DNA of 64,000 nt from Paracoccaceae bacterium (lineage in GTDB: Bacteria; Pseudomonadota; Alphaproteobacteria; Rhodobacterales; Rhodobacteraceae), in the NCBI GenBank assembly GCA_019454225.1, contig CP075370.1, forward strand, positions 1,106,001 through 1,170,000, given 5' to 3'. A program made the translations under genes and the position numbers. Position 1 is the first letter of the stretch. Each line of letters opens with the position of its first letter. The notes below the pieces were generated by a model that was given only the letters and a program-made list of their open reading frames with translations, had not been told where the DNA came from and did no database searches. Positions 27,144 to 34,547 of the stretch are shown here, piece after piece.

Positions 27144-28496
27144 GTGCGGCCGCTGATCTTCGTTCTTGGCGTCCATCGCTCGGGTACCTCGGTTCTGACA
27201 GCGGCGCTCCAGGCGCTCGGCTGCACGCTGGGCGAATTCGAGGACGTGCGCGCCGAGGAAAACCCCGAAGGGTTCTTCGAGCATCCCGGCGTGCGCGACC
27301 TCAACGACCGGATGCTGGCGGCACTCGGTTCCTCCTGGGACGACTGGTCGCTCCATGCGGGCGAGGTTGCGCGCCGCCTGTCCGAGCTTGATCCCTTCCG
27401 CCAGGATGCCGCAACCCTGCTGCGCTTCGCGCTGGAAGGCGACGGCCCGGCGGCGGTCAAGGACCCCCGGATCTGCGCGCTCTGGCCGTTCTGGCGCCGC
27501 GCGGCGGCCGATGCCGGCTTCCGGCCGCGTGCGGTGATGATCCTGCGCCACCCTGACGAGGTGGTGGCCAGCCAGGTGGCCCGCGCCACCCGCAACCGCC
27601 ACGAACACCGCCTCATCGGCCGGCCCGAACCGATGCGCGCGCTCTGGGTGGTGGCCACGACCGGGCTTCTGGCCGACCCGCCGGATGACGGGATCTATCT
27701 CGTGCGCCATGCCGATCTGGTGGGCCAGCCGCAGCCGGTGCTTCAGGCGCTGACGCGCGACCTTGCGCTGCCCACGCGCCCGGCCAGCCTGCTGGCCTTC
27801 GCGCGGCAGGGGGTCAAGCCCGGGCTGCACCGCCAGCGCCGCGCGCCGGATGCCGCGCCCGCCGCCTCGGCCTGGGGCGATCTGGCGCGGCAGGTGTTCG
27901 ACGCACTGGCCGATCCCGGCGGCAACCGCTGGCTTGCCCCTGCCGATGCCGCGCAGGTGCTCGACGCGGTGCCGCAGGCCCGGGCCATGCTGCCCTGGCT
28001 GGCCCCGATGCGCGACACCATCGCCCATGTCCGCGCCGCGCCCGCCGCAACGCCCGCACGCGCCGCCCGTCCCGATGACGGACCGCTGCGCCAGGCGGTG
28101 CAGGTTCTGACCGCCGCGATCATGCGCAGCGGCGACGCGCAACTCCTGTCCGACCTCGACCGCGCGCTGGCCCCCCGCAGGCTGGAACTGGCCGCCGATC
28201 CCGACATGGCCCTTGTCGCCGCCCGGGCCGCCGAGAATGCGGGCCGCACCGGCGATGCGCTTGATCTCTACGCGCGGGTCATCGCTGCGGCCAAGGGCAA
28301 GCTCGGCGCCCATCTGCGCCGCATCGCCCTCCTGGATCGCCTCGGCCAGCCCGACGAGGCCGCCGCCGCCCGCGCCGCCGCCGCCGTCATCTTTCCGCAG
28401 CACCCGGCCTTCCGCGATGCCCCGCCCGCCGACAGCGCCCCCCCCGAGGCCACACCGCCGCAGGCCGCCGGTCCGGCACCGGGGGCCAAGGTCTGA
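27144..28496 (+). CDS. Sulfotransferase-like protein with helical C-terminal region
   Basis: This 450-aa protein (GTG start) begins RPLIFVLGVHRSGTSVLTAA, in which GVHRSGTS matches the 5'-phosphosulfate-binding loop of sulfotransferases. AVKDPRICALWPFW and MILRHPDEVVASQVARA fit the second phosphate-binding strand. Residues from about 320 onward are alanine-rich and helical with a possible TPR-like pair (PDMALVAARAAENAGRTGDA, LDLYARVIAAAKGKLGAHL). Bacterial proteins of this kind are mostly of unknown substrate, often acting on surface sugars. It may be read with bztD 14 bp upstream, though the functions look unrelated. Confidence 0.7.
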   Translation: MRPLIFVLGVHRSGTSVLTAALQALGCTLGEFEDVRAEENPEGFFEHPGVRDLNDRMLAALGSSWDDWSLHAGEVARRLSELDPFRQDAATLLRFALEGDGPAAVKDPRICALWPFWRRAAADAGFRPRAVMILRHPDEVVASQVARATRNRHEHRLIGRPEPMRALWVVATTGLLADPPDDGIYLVRHADLVGQPQPVLQALTRDLALPTRPASLLAFARQGVKPGLHRQRRAPDAAPAASAWGDLARQVFDALADPGGNRWLAPADAAQVLDAVPQARAMLPWLAPMRDTIAHVRAAPAATPARAARPDDGPLRQAVQVLTAAIMRSGDAQLLSDLDRALAPRRLELAADPDMALVAARAAENAGRTGDALDLYARVIAAAKGKLGAHLRRIALLDRLGQPDEAAAARAAAAVIFPQHPAFRDAPPADSAPPEATPPQAAGPAPGAKV

Positions 28497-28511
28497 CGCC
28501 CGGGCGGGCCG

Positions 28512-29015
28512 CTATCCCACCAGCTCGCGCGGCACCACGAAATCGACTGTCGCGCCGGTGCCAAGGGAAACCCCGGCCCAGCTGTCCACGGCGAAATCCG
28601 CCACCAGCGTCGCCCCAGTGGGATATTTCGCAAACCCCTCGTGCAGCGGCGGCCGCACCACCAGCCGGTGCGCGAACTCCGCAATCCCCGGGTTGTGGCC
28701 GATCATCATCACCGTATCGCCCCGGCCATGCCGCAGCACCGCCAGCATCACATCCGGCCCGGCATGGTACAGCGCCGGCTTCAGCTCCAGGATCGGTGTC
28801 CCGGGCAGGGCGGGGGCCAGCCCGCTCCAGGTCTTGCGCGTCCGCAGGCTGTCCGAACACAGCACCTCGTCCGGCACATAGCCCCGGCTGGCCAGCCACT
28901 GCCCCAGGTCGGCCGCCGCCGCCTTGCCGCGCTCGTTCAGGTCGCGGTCATGGTCGGGGGTCAGCGGATCGTCCCAGGACGATTTGGCATGCCGTGTCAG
29001 GATCAGGCGCTTCAT
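28512..29015 (-). CDS. sixA: Phosphohistidine phosphatase, SixA-like
   Basis: This 167-aa member of the histidine phosphatase family begins MKRLILTRHAKSSWDDP, with the catalytic TRHAKS (an RHG variant), then DHDRDLNERGKAAAADLG, and the second histidine in MMIGHNPGIAEFA. This short form resembles SixA, which removes phosphate from histidine in phosphorelay HPt domains. Its ATG overlaps the stop of the upstream ferredoxin-like gene (ATGA). Confidence 0.85.
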   Translation of the reverse strand: MKRLILTRHAKSSWDDPLTPDHDRDLNERGKAAAADLGQWLASRGYVPDEVLCSDSLRTRKTWSGLAPALPGTPILELKPALYHAGPDVMLAVLRHGRGDTVMMIGHNPGIAEFAHRLVVRPPLHEGFAKYPTGATLVADFAVDSWAGVSLGTGATVDFVVPRELVG

Positions 29016-29728
29016 CGTCCCCCCCGGTGAAACTGGCCCATGTGATAGGCCGACTGTTCGGGCATCCTGTCATACAGTTGTGACACCGGGCAAGCGCGCC
29101 GCACGGCACAGCCGCGCCCCATGCAATCCGCTCCGGCGCGGCGGTCCAGAAAGCCGTGGCACTCGGCCAGCCCATAGCCCGCGCCGGTCAGCGCGCCGGG
29201 CGGGCAGGCGGTCAGGCAGGGGCGGCCCGCGCAGGTCTCGCAGGGGGCCGCGGCGGGCGGCGGCGGCAGGTCGATTGCCGCCTTCAGCGCCAGCGCCCCG
29301 CGAAAGCTCACCCACAATCCCTGCGCGTCATGCACCAGCAGGCGCACCGGGCTTTCCCAGACCCGGCCGGTCCGCATCGCCCATGTCTGGAACGGATGCC
29401 ACGGCGGCCCGCCGAAGGGAAACAGCGCCTTGGCCCCCAGGTCGCAGGCGATGCGTCCCACCACGCGGCGCGACCAGCGATCCACCGGATCGGGGGCGCC
29501 GTCCTGCCATTCCGCCGCCGCCGTCAGATGCGGCCAGAACCCCGCACCCGGCCCCACCATCAGCACCGTCCGCGTGCCCCCGGGCAGGCCAGGCTCGTCC
29601 TCCGCGCAGGCAAACCCGCCCAGTACCTCCAGCCGTTCGGCCGCCAGCCGCAGCGCAATGTCCGCCAGTGTCGCCGGAACGGCAGCATCAGGCTCCATCC
29701 CAGGCGCGCGGGTCTCTTGTCCTGCCAT
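29012..29728 (-). CDS. Ferredoxin-like protein with C-terminal cysteine clusters
   Basis: This protein of about 238 aa has a C-terminal cysteine-rich section: CETCAGRPCLTACPPGAL followed by CHGFL, CMGRGCAVRRACPVS. The CxxC...C..CP pattern suggests two 4Fe-4S clusters, similar to the end of QueG-like reductases. The N-terminal 170 residues contain ALFPFGGPPWHPFQTWAMRT and no cobalamin motif that I recognise. Conserved but uncharacterised relatives exist in Rhodobacterales, to my knowledge. The ATG at 29728 overlaps the tail of a broken sterol-desaturase gene, and an ATG at 29698 is an alternative start. Confidence 0.65.
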   Translation of the reverse strand: MAGQETRAPGMEPDAAVPATLADIALRLAAERLEVLGGFACAEDEPGLPGGTRTVLMVGPGAGFWPHLTAAAEWQDGAPDPVDRWSRRVVGRIACDLGAKALFPFGGPPWHPFQTWAMRTGRVWESPVRLLVHDAQGLWVSFRGALALKAAIDLPPPPAAAPCETCAGRPCLTACPPGALTGAGYGLAECHGFLDRRAGADCMGRGCAVRRACPVSQLYDRMPEQSAYHMGQFHRGGR

Positions 29729-30026
29729 TCCAACCCCACCGTCATGCCGTCATGTCCGGCCTCCGGGGCCGCGCGATACGTTCCGAAGATGCGGTCCCGG
29801 ACCGAAAGCGCAAAGCCGAAATTGCTGTCATGCGCAGGACGGTGCAACGAATGGTGAACGCGGTGCCGTCGGGGGTCACGATCCCCGCCCGCAGCACCCG
29901 GTCCAGCCAGCCTGGCACCGCCAGATTGGCGTGGCTGAAGATCGCGGTTGCCGACAGCCAGATCGCAAGGTCGAGGATCAGAACGGCCGCACCGAACTCC
30001 AGCCACGCGGGCAACTTGATGCGGTG
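29674..30026 (-). pseudogene. Sterol desaturase / fatty acid hydroxylase family, truncated, deleted and frameshifted
   Basis: Read leftward from the junction near 30026, one frame gives LPAWLEFGAAVLILDLAIWL, then SHANLAVPGWLDRVLR and GIVTPD. The frame then changes near 29866 to give HRVHHSLHRPAHDSNFGFAL and DRIFGTYR, then GHDGMTVGLEW and LMLPFR. These are the C-terminal blocks of membrane sterol desaturases, including the last histidine box. The N-terminus is missing where the IS1595 fragment begins. The segment between DLAIWL and SHANL, which should hold the first histidine boxes, is absent, and one base is lost in the VTPD(M)HRVHH region. The gene is therefore dead. Confidence 0.8.
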
Positions 30027-30388
30027 TGTCTACGCTCCTGCTGATCCTCAAGGCGAACATCGCCAAGGACGCGACGGTCCACACTGACGAAGCCATGCAG
30101 TACGACAACCTCTACCAGCACTTTGCGGGCCATGCGTCCGTCAACCATGGCGCGGAAGAGTATGTGCGCGGCGACGTGACCACGAACACCGTGGAACCCT
30201 ATTTCAGCATCTTCAAGCGCGGCATGAAGGGCGTCGACCAGCGCTGCGGCAAGAAGCACCTGTATCGCTATGCCGCAGAGTTTGCATTCCGGTACAGCAA
30301 CCGTGTGGCGAACGGCGTCGATGACGTAGCGCGGGCAAGCGTTGCGCTCCAAGGGAGTGTCGGCAAGCGACTGTCCTGCGCGCAATAG
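30027..30388 (+). mobile_element. IS1595/ISXO2-type transposase, C-terminal fragment
   Basis: The reading frame gives VHTDEAMQYDNLYQHFAGHA, SVNHGAEEYVRGDVTTNTVE, YFSIFKRGMKGV and KKHLYRYAAEFAFRYSNRVA, closely matching the catalytic C-terminal half of ISXO2-like (IS1595 family) transposases. The N-terminal zinc ribbon and the first half of the DDE domain are missing, and the end (GSVGKRLSCAQ) is complete or nearly so. It abuts the broken desaturase gene, so insertion or later deletion probably destroyed that gene. No inverted repeats could be paired, so it is immobile. Confidence 0.85.
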
Positions 30389-30462
30389 CTTGCGCAAACC
30401 GACTCCGCGTCCTTCGGCAATGGTACGCAGTCAGAGAATGTTACATCATCCGAATCGGAAGT

Positions 30463-30508
30463 GGTGGTCAAACCCCTAGGAAGGTAACGGTTCGCCGTTG
30501 CGTCTACC
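30463..30508 (-). pseudogene. Degenerate copy of the neighbouring tRNA-Leu-like gene
   Basis: On the reverse strand this stretch reads GGTAGACGCAACGG, then CCGTTACCTTCCTAGGGG, then CCACCACTTC. The intact tRNA at 31229-31317 reads GGTAGACGCAGCGG, ACCTTCCTAGGG and CCACCACTTC in the same order. The remnant keeps half of the D arm, a shortened anticodon stem (AACGG-CGAA-CCGTT) and the variable arm, but has lost the T arm. It is in the same orientation as the intact gene, 0.8 kb away, and is not a functional tRNA. Confidence 0.6.
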
Positions 30509-30549
30509 TCTCCAAAGAAGAAGGGGCGGTTGCCCGCCCCTCCGGTCTG

Positions 30550-30699
30550 TCAAAGGCCGGGCAGTCTGGGTTGTTCAGGGAAGCCGTGTTTCAGTCTGAT
30601 CCTGAACGCTTTTAGCCCATACTGCCAAGCGAAAATCCGCGTTCCGTTTCGGAGGCGGATAGAAGCGCGGTAAATGTACCGCGTTTCGTCGGTGTCCAT
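30550..30699 (-). CDS. Small basic protein of unknown function
   Basis: A 49-aa frame starts at the ATG at 30699 (MDTDETRYIYRASIRLRNGT) after GGGAGAACCCTC, a plausible ribosome-binding site. It is rich in Arg, Tyr and aromatic residues (IFAWQYGLKAFRIRLKHGF) and has no motif that I recognise. It lies between the degenerate and the intact tRNA copies, together with the winged-helix gene. A longer start at 30741 is possible. Small size makes it uncertain. Confidence 0.45.
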   Translation of the reverse strand: MDTDETRYIYRASIRLRNGTRIFAWQYGLKAFRIRLKHGFPEQPRLPGL

Positions 30700-30789
30700 G
30701 AGGGTTCTCCCTTGCTGGACGTTAAACCGCCCCCCTAGCAAGCTTCTCAGGGCCTAACGCTAGTGGGGGCGGGCTTCTCGGCGCTCACA

Positions 30790-31212
30790 TCATGAGAAAA
30801 CGCCCGAAGTTCTAAGAGGATGGACATTTGGGGATGTGTCCTGTTTTGGCTTCACCAGCCTGTAGAGCGAGCCATCGTAGCTCACGACCCCCTCATTCTT
30901 GAGGCGAGACAGGAGGCTTGACACTGTGCCGCGCTCAAGCGTCACCTTAGCCTTGGCCGCAGTTTCAACTGCCAAGGCGGCATTTAGGCCCGCGTCACCA
31001 GCATCCGCCAGAAGGTCCAGAATCGTCTGTTTGACGTTGGACCTAGGTGCGCGGATTTTCGTTTTCGGCTCACCGCGAGCCTCGCGCTGCATGTCCAAGA
31101 TCAAGGCTTCTTGCGCTCTGATCTTCTCCACTTCACGCAGCGCCATATCAAGGTCGCGCCGGATAGAATCCAGCCTTTCCTGAAGGCTTTGCATAGTCGG
31201 ACCTCTTGCCAT
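30790..31212 (-). CDS. Small winged-helix-type protein with coiled-coil N-terminus
   Basis: This 140-aa protein (start ATG 31212, after AGAAGAGGAT) has a heptad-like N-terminal segment MQSLQERLDSIRRDLDMALR that continues through EVEKIRAQEALI, probably a coiled coil (residues 7-45). A basic linker follows (KTKIRAPRSNVKQ). A C-terminal winged-helix-like domain (about 62-125) contains [19 protein letters not shown] and VSSLLSRLKNEGVVSYDG with a wing GSLYRLVKP. It may bind DNA, but the target is unknown. Its start is only 16 bp after the 3' end of the tRNA on the same strand, so it is probably cotranscribed with it. Confidence 0.7.
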   Translation of the reverse strand: MARGPTMQSLQERLDSIRRDLDMALREVEKIRAQEALILDMQREARGEPKTKIRAPRSNVKQTILDLLADAGDAGLNAALAVETAAKAKVTLERGTVSSLLSRLKNEGVVSYDGSLYRLVKPKQDTSPNVHPLRTSGVFS

Positions 31213-31228
31213 ATCCTCTTCTCCGAAG

Positions 31229-31317
31229 TGGTGGCCCCGGCGGGGATCGAACCCGCAACACCCTAGGAAGGTTTCGGTTTTAAAGACCGCTGCGTCTACC
31301 AGTTTCGCCACGGGGCC
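31229..31317 (-). tRNA. tRNA-Leu-like gene with TTA anticodon (predicted ochre suppressor or atypical Leu tRNA)
   Basis: The reverse strand folds as a type II tRNA of 89 nt with encoded CCA. The acceptor is GGCCCCG/CGGGGCC with discriminator A, the D arm contains GGTAGACGC, the T arm is GCGGG TTCGATC CCCGC, and there is a long variable arm (AACCTTCCTAGGGT). These are leucine-tRNA features. The anticodon arm reads GCGGT CTTTAAA ACCGA: four Watson-Crick pairs plus a G27-A43 mismatch. The seven-base loop then gives anticodon TTA, which pairs with the UAA stop codon. If the loop is read one base later the anticodon would be TAA (Leu), but then the stem does not pair. A near-consensus promoter lies upstream. 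Confidence 0.75.
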
Positions 31318-31357
31318 GTTGCTACATCTTGGGGGAGGTGCGTCCCACCCCACAACA

Positions 31358-31386
31358 AATATACGGTACAGGGCAAGTTGCGCCAA
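31358..31386 (-). promoter_or_regulatory. Sigma-70-type promoter of the tRNA-Leu-like gene
   Basis: On the reverse strand TTGGCG (31386-31381) is separated by exactly 17 bp from TATATT (31363-31358). Transcription would begin about 35-40 bp before the tRNA 5' end at 31317. The spacing is ideal and the -10 box differs from consensus at one base. Confidence 0.65.
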
Positions 31387-31435
31387 GAAAAATCTGCGTC
31401 ATGCGTTTAACGCACGAAAAATATATGCGTATCAT

Positions 31436-31603
31436 ATGGTTAAGCAAGACGAACGTCCGCGGGTCGACCGCTTCCGAGAAATAGCCCGCCAGCTTGAGTG
31501 CGACGACGACGAGGCCAAGCTGACAGAGACCTTGAGGAAGATCGCCAGCCGCAGGATCACCCCGTCGGCCATGCCGCGTCCCGGAACACTTGCGCCGTGG
31601 TGA
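31436..31603 (+). CDS. Small conserved-looking protein of unknown function
   Basis: A 55-aa frame starts at ATG 31436 (MVKQDERPRVDRFREIARQL) and contains ECDDDEAKLTETLRKIASRR. The RFREIAR...CDDDEA...LRKIA pattern resembles small proteins often found near mobile DNA in Rhodobacterales, from memory. The function is unknown. The upstream sequence is notably AT-rich for this genome. It is divergent from the tRNA and its promoter. The Arg/Pro-rich tail could be non-native. Confidence 0.5.
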   Translation: MVKQDERPRVDRFREIARQLECDDDEAKLTETLRKIASRRITPSAMPRPGTLAPW

Positions 31604-31692
31604 ACGTGATGGCCCGGACCACGGTTGTCCGCCCCGCCCCTGCGTCGCCCCCGATTCGCCGGCCGTGTTAACCGTCCGCGCGCCCGACCTCG

Positions 31693-31734
31693 GCCAGACG
31701 CGTGCCAGACGCAGGCCAGACGCAGGCCAGACCG
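31693..31734. repeat. Short 11-bp tandem repeat
   Basis: GCCAGACGCGT, GCCAGACGCAG, GCCAGACGCAG and a partial GCCAGACCG follow one another with an 11-bp period, about one helical turn. It lies between the small ORF and argB. No function is apparent. Confidence 0.7.
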
Positions 31735-31784
31735 TTCACACCCCGTTAATCCCCGGTGTTAATGCAGCGCCCGCAAGGGCTTGG

Positions 31785-32684
31785 CTACCGCCGCACACGC
31801 GGCTTGATGCGCGGCTCCGTCGACCGGATCTGCGACCCCGTACCATGCTCGGTGAACAGTTCCAGCAGGCAGGCATTCGGCACCCTCCCGTCCAGAATCG
31901 TCACCGCCCGCACCCCCTCGTCCAGCGCCATCAGCGCCGTCTCGGTCTTGGGGATCATCCCGCCCCCGATCGTCCCGTCCGCGATCATCGCCCGCACGTC
32001 CTCGGGCGTCAGTTGCGTCAGCAATTCGCCCGCCCGGTTCTTCACCCCCGACACGTCGGTCAGCAACAGCAGGCGGTCGGCCTGCAGGGCCCCCGCGATC
32101 GCACCCGCGGCCGTGTCGCCGTTGACGTTGAAGGTCTCGTTGTCGGCCATGCCCGTGGCCACCGGCGCCACCACCGGAATCATCCCGGCCCCATACAGGT
32201 CGCGCAGGATTTGCACATTCATTTCAACGGGTTTCCCGACGAATCCCAGCTCCGGATCATCCGCCTCGCAAACCATCAGGTCATCGTCCTTGCCGGAAAT
32301 CCCGACCGCCCGCCCGCCCTGGTCGTTGATCGCCTGCACGATCCGCTTGTTCACCAGACCCGACAGGATCATCTCGACCACTTCGACCGTGGCCTTGTCG
32401 GTCACCCGCTTGCCGCGCACGAAGTCCGACCGGATGCCCAGCTTCTGCAGCATCTCGTTGATCATCGGCCCGCCGCCATGGACCACCACGGGGTTCACGC
32501 CGACCTGCTTCATCAGCACGATGTCGCGGGCGAACTCGGCCATTGCCGCCTCGTCGCCCATCGCGTTGCCACCGAACTTCACCACGACCACGGCGCCCGA
32601 GTAGCGCTGCAGGTAGGGGAGTGCCTCGCTCAGGATACGAGCGGTTGCGATGCTGTCTTCGATGGTCATGGTCTGGCGTCTCAT
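31785..32684 (-). CDS. argB: Acetylglutamate kinase
   Basis: This protein of about 299 aa phosphorylates N-acetylglutamate, the second step of arginine synthesis. Motifs are [71 protein letters not shown] and [10 protein letters not shown]. The start at 32684 gives [20 protein letters not shown], matching the family's N-terminal helix. The internal ATG at 32669 is an alternative. The usual Rhodobacteraceae neighbour engB is about 6 kb away here, with an SDR, ttcA and other genes between. Confidence 0.95.
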   Translation of the reverse strand: MRRQTMTIEDSIATARILSEALPYLQRYSGAVVVVKFGGNAMGDEAAMAEFARDIVLMKQVGVNPVVVHGGGPMINEMLQKLGIRSDFVRGKRVTDKATVEVVEMILSGLVNKRIVQAINDQGGRAVGISGKDDDLMVCEADDPELGFVGKPVEMNVQILRDLYGAGMIPVVAPVATGMADNETFNVNGDTAAGAIAGALQADRLLLLTDVSGVKNRAGELLTQLTPEDVRAMIADGTIGGGMIPKTETALMALDEGVRAVTILDGRVPNACLLELFTEHGTGSQIRSTEPRIKPRVRR

Positions 32685-32789
32685 CCGCGGCCCCCGGTTG
32701 CTGTCCCCGACTACCCCTTTGGCGCGCCCCTGTGAAGCCGCTTGCCGTTCCCGACCGGAACCGTCAGGATCGCCCGGCAGGAGCCCGAC

Positions 32790-33521
32790 ATGCCAGAACA
32801 GAAGGTCCTCGTCCTCACCGGCGCCTCTCGCGGCATCGGCCATGCCACCGTGAAGCGGTTCTCGGCCGAAGGCTGGCGGGTGCTGACCTGTTCGCGCCAG
32901 CCCTTCGATCCCCGCTGCCCCTGGCCGGGGGGCGAGGACAACCACATCCAGCTTGACCTGGCCGACCCGAACAAGACCATCGCCGCCATCGAGACCATCA
33001 AGTCCAAGATCGGCGGCCGCCTGCATGCCCTTGTGAACAATGCGGGAATCAGCCCCAAGGGCGAAGGGGGCGGCCGCCTGAACACGCTGAACACCGACCT
33101 CCGGGTCTGGGGCCAGGTGTTCCATGTGAACTTCTTCTCCAGCGTGATCCTGGCACGCGGCCTGCAGCCCGAGCTTTCGGCCGCGCGGGGCGCCATCGTC
33201 AATGTCACCTCGATCGCGGGCGTCCGCGTCCATCCCTTCGCGGGGGCGGCCTATGCCACCTCCAAGGCTGCGCTGGCCGCGCTCACGCGCGAGATGGCGC
33301 ATGACTTCGGCCCCCTGGGCGTCCGGGTCAACGCCATCGCCCCGGGCGAGGTGGAAACCGCGATCCTGTCGCCCGGCACCGACAAGATCGTGGAAAGGCT
33401 GCCCATGCAAAGGCTTGGCCAGCCCCGCGAGGTCGCCGACGTGATCTGGTTCCTGTGCTCCGACCAGTCCTCCTACATCTCGGGGGCCGAGATCGAGGTC
33501 AACGGCGCCCAGCACGTCTGA
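32790..33521 (+). CDS. Short-chain dehydrogenase/reductase (SDR) family oxidoreductase
   Basis: This 243-aa classical SDR has the cofactor motif [11 protein letters not shown] at residues 11-21, NNAGISP near 85, the catalytic Ser in NVTSIAGV and YxxxK in [10 protein letters not shown]. The C-terminal [17 protein letters not shown] is the usual family end. GGCAGGAG precedes the ATG at 32790. The substrate cannot be assigned. It is divergent from argB and followed by ttcA. Confidence 0.9.
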   Translation: MPEQKVLVLTGASRGIGHATVKRFSAEGWRVLTCSRQPFDPRCPWPGGEDNHIQLDLADPNKTIAAIETIKSKIGGRLHALVNNAGISPKGEGGGRLNTLNTDLRVWGQVFHVNFFSSVILARGLQPELSAARGAIVNVTSIAGVRVHPFAGAAYATSKAALAALTREMAHDFGPLGVRVNAIAPGEVETAILSPGTDKIVERLPMQRLGQPREVADVIWFLCSDQSSYISGAEIEVNGAQHV

Positions 33522-33594
33522 ACCGGGCGGGGCCCGGCCGCTTGATTTGCGCCGGGCGATGGCGCAAAGCGGCACGGCACAACCGGAGGGGCCG

Positions 33595-34473
33595 ATGCTG
33601 GACGACGACGAGCCTGCCGAAATCCATCCGCTGTTCCACGGCGCACCCGCCAGCCTGGAATTCCGCAAGCTGCGCAAGCGCCTGGTGCGCGAGGTGCGCG
33701 ACGCGATCGACACCTACGGCATGGTCGAGCCGGGCACCCGCTGGCTGGTCTGCCTGTCGGGCGGCAAGGACAGCTATGCCCTGCTGGCGATCCTGCACGA
33801 GTTGAAGTGGCGCGGCCTGCTGCCGGTGGACCTGCTGGCCTGCAACCTCGACCAGGGCCAGCCCGGGTTTCCCGCCACCGTGCTGCCCGATTTCCTGACC
33901 CGCATGGGCGTGCCACACCGGATCGAGTATCAGGATACCTATTCGGTCGTGGTGTCGAAGGTGCCGCAGGGGCGGACCTATTGCTCGCTCTGCTCCCGGC
34001 TGCGGCGCGGCAACCTCTACCGCATCGCGCGCGAGGAGGGATGCAGCGCCGTGGTGCTGGGCCACCACCGCGACGACATCCTGGAAACTTTCTTCATGAA
34101 CCTGTTCCACGGCGGGCGGCTGGCCGCCATGCCGCCGAAACTGCTGAACGAGGATGGCGATCTGCACGTCCTGCGCCCGCTGGCCTTCGTGGCCGAGGCC
34201 GACTGCGACCGGTTCACCCGCGCGATGGGCTATCCGGTCATTCCCTGCGATCTCTGCGGCAGCCAGGAGGGGCTTCAGCGGATGCAGGTCAAGCGGTTGC
34301 TGGACGAATGGGAAGCCCGCACGCCCGGGCGGCGGCAGGTGATGTTCCGCGCCCTGATGAACGTGCGGCCCTCGCATCTGGCCGATCCGGCGCTGTTCGA
34401 CTTCGCGGCGCTGCTGCGGGGCGAATCCGGAGAGATCGCCGAAAATCCGCCGCAACTTTCCGCGCGCGATTAA
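33595..34473 (+). CDS. ttcA: tRNA 2-thiocytidine biosynthesis protein TtcA
   Basis: This 292-aa enzyme thiolates C32 of certain tRNAs. The PP-loop [15 protein letters not shown] lies near residue 48. The two cysteine pairs that hold the 4Fe-4S cluster are [11 protein letters not shown] and [28 protein letters not shown] is also diagnostic. The ATG at 33595 follows GGAGGGG. A longer in-frame start lacks similarity. C32 is in the anticodon loop, but no link to the unusual tRNA nearby is implied. Confidence 0.93.
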   Translation: MLDDDEPAEIHPLFHGAPASLEFRKLRKRLVREVRDAIDTYGMVEPGTRWLVCLSGGKDSYALLAILHELKWRGLLPVDLLACNLDQGQPGFPATVLPDFLTRMGVPHRIEYQDTYSVVVSKVPQGRTYCSLCSRLRRGNLYRIAREEGCSAVVLGHHRDDILETFFMNLFHGGRLAAMPPKLLNEDGDLHVLRPLAFVAEADCDRFTRAMGYPVIPCDLCGSQEGLQRMQVKRLLDEWEARTPGRRQVMFRALMNVRPSHLADPALFDFAALLRGESGEIAENPPQLSARD

Positions 34474-34547
34474 GAAAACGATCAGGGGCAGGGCCCTAGG
34501 GTCTGCGGCGGTGCGGCGGGCGCACCGTGCGGCAAGGGGGCCCTGCG

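Noticed and set aside
31745-31765. CtrA-type site (TTAA-N7-TTAA) before argB
   Set aside because: Two TTAA words are present but separated by nine bases, so the spacing is wrong.
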